DNA from: Gluconacetobacter sacchari
GTDB taxonomy: Bacteria; Pseudomonadota; Alphaproteobacteria; Acetobacterales; Acetobacteraceae
Assembly: GCF_014174255.1 (NCBI RefSeq)
Contig: NZ_JABEQJ010000002.1
Coordinates: forward strand, 124,001-188,000
DNA length: 64,000 nt
Reading direction: 5' to 3'
How positions within the stretch are numbered: position 1 is the stretch's first letter; the number at the start of each line of letters is the position of its first letter. Below are positions 49,193-57,309 of the stretch, in pieces. Below the pieces are notes generated by a model. That model made no database searches and was not told the origin of the DNA. It saw nothing but the letters and a program-made list of their open reading frames with translations. The position numbers were made by a program, and so were the translations under genes.

Positions 49193-50751
49193 TGGACCAG
49201 ATCGTATCAGGGGGCGGGCCGCCGGCGCGGGCCGGCGGGCTGCTCTATTCCGGCAATGACTGGAATTTCCAGACCATCCGCGATTGCTACGACGCGATCG
49301 AGGAGATCGCGCGCGGCGAACTGGGGCTGGAGATCTATACCAACCGGGTGGAGATCATCACCTCCGAGCAGATGCTGGATGTCTATACCGCGCACGGCAT
49401 GCCGGTGGGGTACAAGCACTGGTCGTTCGGCAAGCGCTTCATCGGGCATGAGAACGCCTATCGGCGCGGGCTGATGGGGCTGGCCTATGAGGTCGTCATC
49501 AATTCCGACCCCTGCATCAGCTACCTGATGGAGGAGAACTCGGCGACCATGCAGGCGCTGGTGATCGCGCACGCGGCGTTCGGGCATAACCATTTCTTTC
49601 GCAATAACAGGCTGTTCCGGGAATGGACGGACCCGTCCGACATTCTGGACTATCTGGAATTCGCCCGTGGCTACATCGCGCGGTGCGAGGAGCGGCATGG
49701 CCAGCGCGCGGTGGAGCGGGTGCTGGACGCGGCCCATGCCTTGCAGAACCAGGGGGTCAACCGCCATTCCGGCGCCCGCAAGCTGGACCTGAAGGCCGAG
49801 CAGCAGCGGGCGAAGGAGCGGCGGGCCTATGAGGACAGCGTCTTCAACGATCTGTGGCGGACGCTGCCGGCCGAGGCCGGCGAGGCCGGCGGGACGGCCG
49901 AGGGGAGCCACGCGCGCCGGCTGTTGGGACTACCCGAGGAAAATCTGCTCTATTTCCTGGAAAAGAACGCTCCGCGCCTGGCACCATGGGAGCGTGAGAT
50001 CATCCGCATCGTCCGCATGATCGCGCAATATTTCTATCCGCAGCCCCAGGTGAAGATGATGAACGAGGGCTGCGCGACCTGGGTGCATGCCTACATCATG
50101 CGGCGCCTGCACGAGCTGGGGCGGATCGACGACGCGGCCTATCTCGAAGTCATCCATTCCACGTCGAACGTGATCAACCAGCCCGGCTTCGACACGGGAG
50201 GCGGGGCGTCGTTCAACCCCTATGCGCTCGGTTATGCGATGATGACGGATATCGCGCGCATCTGCACCGAGCCGACGAGCGAGGATCGGGAGTGGTTTCC
50301 CGACATCGCGGGCAATGGAGACGCGATCGGCACGCTGCGCCATGCCTGGGCGGAATATCGGGATGAGAGCTTCATCCAGCAATTTCTTTCCCCCAAGGTG
50401 ATTCGCGATTTTCGCATGTTCCGCCTGTGCGACGATACCGCCCAGCCCTACCTGCTGGTCGATGCCATTCACGACGAGGTGGGATATCGCGATATCCGCC
50501 GCAGTCTGGCGCGGGTCTACGACCCCGGCACGTTCTATACCGAGATCGAGATCGTCGATGTCGATCTGCTGGGCGACCGCACCCTGAAGCTGGAACATCG
50601 GACAAAGGCCGGCGAGTTGCTCCAGGCCGGCGATGCGCGCCAGACGCTGGATTACCTTGCGACGCTATGGGGGTATGGCGTCGTGCTGAACGAGGTGGAT
50701 TCGCAGACGGGTACCGTCCTGGCCAGTCATGCGGCGGGGCCATCGCAGTAG
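49192..50751 (+). CDS. SpoVR-family protein
   Basis: 519-residue protein of the SpoVR/YcgB family, of unknown biochemical role, named for a Bacillus cortex-formation gene but widespread in non-sporulating bacteria. Conserved blocks: YGNDWNF-like LYSGNDWNFQTIRDCYD, GMPVGYKHWSFGKRF, AHAAFGHNHFF, MMNEGCATWVHAYIM and the His/Glu residues therein, which resemble metal ligands. ATG 49192 is preferred over TTG 49189; GGAGGC precedes it. Third gene of prkA-yeaH-spoVR. The TTQ cluster starts 163 bases later. Confidence 0.93.
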   Translation: MDQIVSGGGPPARAGGLLYSGNDWNFQTIRDCYDAIEEIARGELGLEIYTNRVEIITSEQMLDVYTAHGMPVGYKHWSFGKRFIGHENAYRRGLMGLAYEVVINSDPCISYLMEENSATMQALVIAHAAFGHNHFFRNNRLFREWTDPSDILDYLEFARGYIARCEERHGQRAVERVLDAAHALQNQGVNRHSGARKLDLKAEQQRAKERRAYEDSVFNDLWRTLPAEAGEAGGTAEGSHARRLLGLPEENLLYFLEKNAPRLAPWEREIIRIVRMIAQYFYPQPQVKMMNEGCATWVHAYIMRRLHELGRIDDAAYLEVIHSTSNVINQPGFDTGGGASFNPYALGYAMMTDIARICTEPTSEDREWFPDIAGNGDAIGTLRHAWAEYRDESFIQQFLSPKVIRDFRMFRLCDDTAQPYLLVDAIHDEVGYRDIRRSLARVYDPGTFYTEIEIVDVDLLGDRTLKLEHRTKAGELLQAGDARQTLDYLATLWGYGVVLNEVDSQTGTVLASHAAGPSQ

Positions 50752-50781
50752 GGGACCGGGTGGAAAGGCTCTGGCGTTTGT

Positions 50782-50802
50782 TTCCGAAAATTTGTATCGG
50801 AA
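50782..50802. repeat. Inverted repeat between spoVR and the amine dehydrogenase genes
   Basis: TTCCGA (50782-50787) and TCGGAA (50797-50802) flank an AT-rich nine-base spacer, 31 bases after the spoVR stop and 112 before the large-subunit start. No T run follows, so an operator is more likely than a terminator, but this is speculative. Confidence 0.35.
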
Positions 50803-50914
50803 GGATATCGAACCGGATGGCGGGCGGCATCCGAGTCATGGTTCGGGTCCGATGGGGCGAGCGACAGGGTTGGCTGGATGAACATGGTATCTTCTGTGCG
50901 GGGTCGGCGGTCGC

Positions 50915-52114
50915 ATGACGGCTGATCGACGGTCTCGCGTTCCGCGCGCTCTCGCGGCAGCCTGTATCCTGACGGCGATCGCGGCGCAGGGGCCGGCGCG
51001 GGCCGCCGAGCCGATCCTCCAGACCGAGGAAAGCGACATCGTGACCCTGCCGCCCGGCGGCCCGCACCGGGTGCTGGTCGAGGATGGCGTGTATCGCCAC
51101 AGCAAGGACGGACGGGTCTATGTCGTGGACCTCGATACCGGGCGGCTGCTGGGCATGGTGCAGGCGGCCTATAACGCCAACGTGGTGGCCGATCCGGCGG
51201 GCAAGGCGTTCTATGTCGCCGAGACGACGTGGGAACGCGGCAATCGCGGCAAGCGTCACGACATGCTGGCGGCCTATGATCCGCGCACGCTGGAACCGAC
51301 GGCGGATATCGACCTGCCGGGCCGGGCGCTGATCACGCCCAAGAAGCCCGACATGGCGATCAGCGCCGATGGCCATTACGTCTATGTCTATGATTCCAGC
51401 CCGACCAATGCGGTCCATGTCTATGATACAGGCCTGAAATCGGTGGTGCGGACGGTGGACGTGCCGGGCTGCGGGCTGATCTATCCATGGGGGAATGCCG
51501 GGTTTTCGTCGATCTGCGGCGACGGGTCGCTGGCGAACGTACGGATGGATGCCAAGGGCGTGCCGGCGCTGACGCGGACCCCGCCGTTTTTCGTGCCCGA
51601 CCGCGACCCGGTCTTCGAGCATAGTCCGGACGTCGCGGCCAACGGCCATGTCTGGTTCATTTCCTATAGCGGCCTGGTCTATGAAGCGACGCTGGGATCG
51701 CAATCCAGCATCGCCAAGCCCTGGTCGATCCAGGAAGCGGCCGGCCTGAAGGCGGCGTCGGACGCCCGCGCCCCGTTCGAGGTGGCGTGGCGGCCGGGCG
51801 GATGGCAGCTCGCGGCGTTGCGGGCGCGGGATTCGCACCTGTTCGTACTGATGCACAAGGGCACCTTCTGGACGCACAAGGATGCCGGGTCGGAATTGTG
51901 GGAACTGGACCTGAAGACGCATCGGCTGGTGCGGCGCATCGCTCTGGCGGCCCGCAGCATGATGGTCGGCGTGACCCAGGACGCGCAGTCGCGCCTGATG
52001 CTGACGGATGATGCCGGCGACCTGATGGTGCTGGACGGGGCCGACGGCAAGCCGTTGCGCAAGATCGCGGCGCTGGGCGATGCGCTGATCTTTACGGCGG
52101 CCCCGGGAGAATGA
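50915..52114 (+). CDS. TTQ-type amine dehydrogenase, large (alpha) subunit
   Basis: Structural subunit of a periplasmic quinoprotein that oxidises primary amines to aldehydes. 399 residues: a Sec signal peptide (RALAAACILTAIAAQGPARA, cleavage near residue 30) and a predicted seven-bladed beta-propeller. Blocks typical of methylamine and aromatic amine dehydrogenase heavy chains are VYVVDLDTGRLLGMV, FYVAETTWERGNRGKR, DVPGCGLIYPWG, ICGDGSLANV and WRPGGWQ; the wording is closer to the aromatic amine (AauB) branch from memory, not from a search. The small-subunit gene follows after 35 bases, then two cytochrome genes. Substrate unknown. Confidence 0.9.
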   Translation: MTADRRSRVPRALAAACILTAIAAQGPARAAEPILQTEESDIVTLPPGGPHRVLVEDGVYRHSKDGRVYVVDLDTGRLLGMVQAAYNANVVADPAGKAFYVAETTWERGNRGKRHDMLAAYDPRTLEPTADIDLPGRALITPKKPDMAISADGHYVYVYDSSPTNAVHVYDTGLKSVVRTVDVPGCGLIYPWGNAGFSSICGDGSLANVRMDAKGVPALTRTPPFFVPDRDPVFEHSPDVAANGHVWFISYSGLVYEATLGSQSSIAKPWSIQEAAGLKAASDARAPFEVAWRPGGWQLAALRARDSHLFVLMHKGTFWTHKDAGSELWELDLKTHRLVRRIALAARSMMVGVTQDAQSRLMLTDDAGDLMVLDGADGKPLRKIAALGDALIFTAAPGE

Positions 52115-52149
52115 GCCGCCGAATGATCCCGGCGTGACGGAGAAACGAT

Positions 52150-52728
52150 ATGCCCGATCCTGAAAACCGGGAGGCCGTCGGCGTGTCGCGGAACGGCCTC
52201 GACAGCATGGCCGAACGGCTTGCCCGCTATCTTGCCGGCCGGTCCTCCCGCCGCGGCGCGCTGGCGCGGCTGGGCGGGTGGGCGGCGGCGATCCCGGCCT
52301 TTCCGCTGCTGCCGGTCTGGCGGCGTGACGCGCGGGCGGCGACGGAGGCCGGCGCCGCGCCGTCGCCGTTCGCGGCCAAGGCGCAGGCCAGGGACGACAC
52401 GAAGTGCGACTATTGGCGTTATTGCGCCATTGACGGCAATCTCTGCACCACCTGCGGCGGCGGCGTTCATAGCTGCCCGCCCGGGACGCATCCGTCGCCG
52501 ACCTCGTGGATCGGCACCTGTTTCAACCCGCAGGATCGTCGCGCGTACCTGATCGCCTATCGCGACTGCTGCGGGCAGGATGCGTGCAACGAGCAGAACT
52601 GCCTGGGTACCGACGGCGACCTGCCGACCTATCGTCCGCAGGCCAACAACGACATCATCTGGTGTTTCGGGACCGGGTCGCTGCTTTATAATTGTTCGAC
52701 CGCCGTGATTGTAGGAACCGCCGAATGA
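52150..52728 (+). CDS. TTQ-type amine dehydrogenase, small (beta) subunit
   Basis: Catalytic subunit (192 residues) carrying the tryptophan tryptophylquinone made from two of its own tryptophans. These are expected to be Trp120 (SPTSWIGTCF) and Trp171 (NDIIWCFG); Asp139 in YRDCCG, needed for TTQ formation, is present. The mature part has twelve cysteines (86, 92, 99, 102, 109, 124, 140, 141, 146, 151, 172, 182), enough for the six disulfides of known enzymes. A twin-arginine-like leader (RSSRRGALARLGGWAAA, residues 31-47) indicates export. The stop overlaps the next gene's ATG (ATGA). No mauD or mauE for disulfide formation is adjacent. Confidence 0.93.
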   Translation: MPDPENREAVGVSRNGLDSMAERLARYLAGRSSRRGALARLGGWAAAIPAFPLLPVWRRDARAATEAGAAPSPFAAKAQARDDTKCDYWRYCAIDGNLCTTCGGGVHSCPPGTHPSPTSWIGTCFNPQDRRAYLIAYRDCCGQDACNEQNCLGTDGDLPTYRPQANNDIIWCFGTGSLLYNCSTAVIVGTAE

Positions 52729-53180
52729 AGAAGATCCTTACCCTGGCCCTGTCTCTGGGTGCCGCCACCCCCGCCCTCGCCGCGCCGGATGGCCAGGCGC
52801 TCTATGGCGCGAATTGCGGTATCTGCCACCAGGGCGGTGGAGTCGGCGCGCCGGGCCAGTTTCCGCCGCTGGCGAATCGGATCGACAAGATCATCTCGAC
52901 GCCCGACGGCAAGAAATATGTGACCGAGGTGCTGATGAACGGCCTGAGCGGTTCGATCGACGTTGCCGGGGCGACCTATGTCGGGTTCATGCCCAGCTTC
53001 AAGTCCCTGTCCGACGACGACGTGGCGGCGATTCTGTCCTATCTGTCGTCGTTGGGCGGCACCAAGCCGGCGCCGGTCGTGACGCCCGCGGACGTTGCGG
53101 CCGCGCGCGCGGCGCCGATGGCATCCTCGGCCGTCGCGGCCGCCCGGAAGGCGCTGAATGCGGCGCATCCGCTCCCCTGA
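52725..53180 (+). CDS. Small c-type cytochrome, amine dehydrogenase cluster
   Basis: Monoheme periplasmic cytochrome c, 151 residues. Signal peptide MKKILTLALSLGAATPALA with cleavage near residue 19. The heme site is CGICH (residues about 30-34) and a likely axial methionine is in VGFMPSF. The C-terminal 35 residues are an Ala/Pro/Val-rich tail beyond the cytochrome fold (PADVAAARAAPMASSAV). Coupled to the small-subunit gene by a four-base overlap, so it is a good candidate for the electron acceptor, in place of the copper protein amicyanin or azurin used by known enzymes. Confidence 0.88.
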   Translation: MKKILTLALSLGAATPALAAPDGQALYGANCGICHQGGGVGAPGQFPPLANRIDKIISTPDGKKYVTEVLMNGLSGSIDVAGATYVGFMPSFKSLSDDDVAAILSYLSSLGGTKPAPVVTPADVAAARAAPMASSAVAAARKALNAAHPLP

Positions 53181-53646
53181 GACTCGCGGACGCTTCGTCC
53201 GTCTGCCATGGCCGGTCCTGGCGATTGTCGCCGTGGCCGGCCTGATGATGCCTGGGCGGGGGGCCTGGGCGCTGGATCAGGTCCGTTCCACCTATCTGGA
53301 AAAATGCGGCGGCTGCCACGGGATCGAGGGACGGTCGGGGCAGACCTATATCCCGACCCTGCGCGACCGGGTCGGCACGCTGAGCTGCACGCCGGAGGGG
53401 CGGACCTATCTGCTGACGGTGCCCGGCGTGTCGATGTCGCTGATCCGCGATGACGCGCTGATGGCGCGCGTGATGAATTTCGTACTGTTCGACCTGGGGG
53501 GAGAGAGCACGCCGACGGGAACCCGCCCCTTTACCGCCGCGGAAATCCACGCCCAGCGGGGCCACGCCCTCAGCACCACGGACCTGCCGGCGCTGCGCGG
53601 GCAGGTGTGGGCGCGGGCGATCGCCTGCGCGGCGGGCCGTCGGTAG
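53158..53646 (+). CDS. Second small c-type cytochrome, amine dehydrogenase cluster
   Basis: Monoheme cytochrome c-like protein, 162 residues. A signal peptide lies at residues about 17-38 (LPWPVLAIVAVAGLMM..GAWA), and the heme motif CGGCH at about 50-54 sits in YLEKCGGCHGIEGRSG. Methionines in VSMSLIRDDALMARVMNF could ligate the iron. Sequence between and after is unlike common cytochrome c classes. It overlaps the preceding cytochrome gene by 23 bases in another frame, so they are surely cotranscribed. It converges on a minus-strand gene 15 bases on. Role unknown: electron relay or part of TTQ maturation. Confidence 0.82.
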   Translation: MRRIRSPETRGRFVRLPWPVLAIVAVAGLMMPGRGAWALDQVRSTYLEKCGGCHGIEGRSGQTYIPTLRDRVGTLSCTPEGRTYLLTVPGVSMSLIRDDALMARVMNFVLFDLGGESTPTGTRPFTAAEIHAQRGHALSTTDLPALRGQVWARAIACAAGRR

Positions 53647-53661
53647 GGGGCGCCGGTTCCG

Positions 53662-54258
53662 TCAGGGGAGGCGGCGCGCCAGATCGGCGGCCGCGATGGC
53701 GAACGCCTGATAGAAATCGTCATGGACCGCGACCATGCCGCCGGACAGGTGGATGAAGCCTTCGGCCATGCCGTTCTGTACCATACCGTCGGAATGGGCC
53801 AGGATGCCGTCCGCATCTTCCAGCGCGCCCGATCCGACCGGGGCGTCAGGCGTGACGCGGGGGCGCAGCGCGTCGTTCCAGGCGGCGCGGCGATAGGCGG
53901 CGACTTTCTCGGGGTACGGGCGGCCATCGACCGTGTAGCCGGCGAGCGGCTTGCCCTGCGCCAGCATGTAGCCGATTTCGACCGCCGTGCCCGGGTCCAT
54001 GTCCGCGGCCCTGCGGAAGGGATCGAGGCAGAAGATGCCGCCGGCGCAACGGTCCATCAGGGCGCGGTCGGCGGTCACGATCTTCAGGATCGTCTCACGC
54101 CCCGGCGGCAGGGATTCGATGCCGGCCTGGCCGTCGAAGGGGGCCAGGCCCTCCAGCCCGACCTGCCCGCACAGGGTCCGCAGCCGGTCGAAAATCGCGA
54201 TCGCGCCGGGACGAAAGACCAGGTCGCCGGCCAGATAGACGGTTCGGTTCGTCGTCAT
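53662..54258 (-). CDS. Nucleoside 2-deoxyribosyltransferase-like protein
   Basis: 198-residue protein of the nucleoside 2-deoxyribosyltransferase/nucleotide hydrolase superfamily. The N-terminal YLAGDLVFRPGAIAIFDRL is the nucleotide-loop motif and RRAADMDPGTAVEIGYMLAQ contains the conserved DxGTAxEIGYA-type stretch with the catalytic glutamate. Relatives either exchange bases between deoxynucleosides or hydrolyse deoxynucleotides; which applies is not clear. It is monocistronic and divergent from guaB, a purine nucleotide gene, with 117 bases between. Confidence 0.85.
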   Translation of the reverse strand: MTTNRTVYLAGDLVFRPGAIAIFDRLRTLCGQVGLEGLAPFDGQAGIESLPPGRETILKIVTADRALMDRCAGGIFCLDPFRRAADMDPGTAVEIGYMLAQGKPLAGYTVDGRPYPEKVAAYRRAAWNDALRPRVTPDAPVGSGALEDADGILAHSDGMVQNGMAEGFIHLSGGMVAVHDDFYQAFAIAAADLARRLP

Positions 54259-54280
54259 GCCACTTCTGTGCTCCTTTTTC

Positions 54281-54309
54281 TTGCCACGATCCGATTCGCA
54301 TCTTATGTG
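54281..54309 (+). promoter_or_regulatory. Candidate guaB promoter
   Basis: TTGCCA (54281-54286), a 17-base spacer and TATGTG (54304-54309) precede the guaB start by about 66 bases. Moderately good sigma-70-like match located by eye. Confidence 0.4.
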
Positions 54310-54363
54310 GAAGCGCCAACGGTCGGGTACCCGAGGCACTGGGACCCCTGCAACGGTAGATGA

Positions 54364-55878
<1,515 letters not shown>

Positions 55879-55916
55879 CCCGACACCGATCGCCATCTCC
55901 GATTGACAGGACGACT

Positions 55917-57209
55917 ATGACGCCCAGCGCGCGGCTTGCTGCCGCCATCGATCTGCTGTCGGAAATGGAAGCGGCGCCGCGTCGCCCCGCCGACGCGGTT
56001 GCCAATGCCTTCTTCCGCGAGCGCCGCTATATCGGTGGCGGGGACCGTCGCGCGGTTTCCGACCGGGTGTGGGCGGTGCTGCGGCACTGGCGCCATCTCG
56101 GCTGGTGGCTGGAGCGGGTCGGGGCGCCCGCCTCCCCCCGCGCCCGCCTGATTGCCGCGATGCAGGTGATGCCCCGGCCCGGCGAGGTGCCCGCGGCCCT
56201 GTTTTCGGGTGACCGGTATGGCGCGGCGCCGCTGACGGCGGCCGAGCAGGATCTCGCGGCGCGGCTGCGGGGGCAGTCGCTGGACAGCCCCGAAATGCCG
56301 CAGGCGGTTCGCCTGGAAGTGCCGGACTGGCTGCTGCCCAGGCTGGCCGACATGTTCGGCACCACGCTGGAAGCCGAGATCGCGGCGCTGGGAGGCGAGG
56401 CGCCGCTGGATCTGCGGGTCAACCTGCTGAAGACGACGCGCCGGGAGGCGGCGCGCCTGCTGGCGGAAGGGGGCATCGACGCCGAGGAGACGACCCTTTC
56501 GCCCTGGGGCCTGCGCGTGCCGGGGCGGCAGCCGGTGACGGCGACGGCAGCCTTCAAGGCCGGTCTGGTGGAAATTCAGGACGAAGGCAGCCAGATCGTG
56601 GTGGCGGCGGCCGATGCGCGCCCGGGCATGCGCGTGCTGGATTACTGCGCGGGTGCCGCCGGCAAGACTCTGGGCATGGCCATGACTATGCAGAATCGCG
56701 GCCATATCGTGGCCTGCGATGTCTCCGAACCCAGGCTGGACGGCGCGGTGCGCCGGCTGCGCCGGGCGGGGGTCCATAACGCGGAACGGCATCTTCTGGT
56801 CCCGGGCGATCGGTGGGCGCGGCGGCGGGCCGGCAGTTTCGACCGGGTGCTGGTCGATGCGCCCTGTACCGGAACCGGCACCTGGCGCCGCAACCCCGAC
56901 GCGCGCCTGCGCCTGAGCGAGCGGGACCTGGAGGAACTGACGGCCAAGCAGGGCGAGATCCTGTCGACCGCCGCCACACTGGTGCGGCCGGGCGGGCGGC
57001 TGATCTATGCCACCTGCTCGGTCCTGCGCGAGGAGAACCAGGACCGGATCGCGACCTTCCTGGCGGCATCGCCGCACTATCGCCTGGCGCGGCCCGCGCC
57101 CGATTGTGGCCTGCCGCCCGATCTGGCGCGGGATGGCATGATCGCGCTGTCGCCGCTGCGCCATGGAACGGACGGGTTTTTCGCGGCCGTGCTGGAGCGG
57201 GTGGACTGA
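55917..57209 (+). CDS. RsmB/NOP-family RNA methyltransferase
   Basis: SAM-dependent cytosine-5 methyltransferase probably acting on 16S rRNA (RsmB, C967-like). 430 residues: an N-terminal NusB-like helical domain (RPADAVANAFFRERRYIGGGDRR) and a C-terminal catalytic domain with VLDYCAGAAGKTLGMAM (SAM site), LVDAPCTGTGTWRRNPD and the catalytic cysteine pair in DAPCTGTG and YATCSVLREEN. The end GTDGFFAAVLERV is typical. The exact RNA target is inferred from family position only. Follows guaB in the same direction; a small hairpin (57217-57234) follows its stop. Confidence 0.93.
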   Translation: MTPSARLAAAIDLLSEMEAAPRRPADAVANAFFRERRYIGGGDRRAVSDRVWAVLRHWRHLGWWLERVGAPASPRARLIAAMQVMPRPGEVPAALFSGDRYGAAPLTAAEQDLAARLRGQSLDSPEMPQAVRLEVPDWLLPRLADMFGTTLEAEIAALGGEAPLDLRVNLLKTTRREAARLLAEGGIDAEETTLSPWGLRVPGRQPVTATAAFKAGLVEIQDEGSQIVVAAADARPGMRVLDYCAGAAGKTLGMAMTMQNRGHIVACDVSEPRLDGAVRRLRRAGVHNAERHLLVPGDRWARRRAGSFDRVLVDAPCTGTGTWRRNPDARLRLSERDLEELTAKQGEILSTAATLVRPGGRLIYATCSVLREENQDRIATFLAASPHYRLARPAPDCGLPPDLARDGMIALSPLRHGTDGFFAAVLERVD

Positions 57210-57309
57210 ATCGGGGCGCCGCATCCGTGCGGCGTTCCATCCTGCTGACGCGGCACGACAAATTCTAGTACTGTCGGGAACTTTCGAACCACCAGTCCGG
57301 GATAGGTGC

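Noticed and set aside
52725-53646. Either cytochrome as MauG
   Set aside because: Each has a single heme motif and is less than half the usual MauG length.
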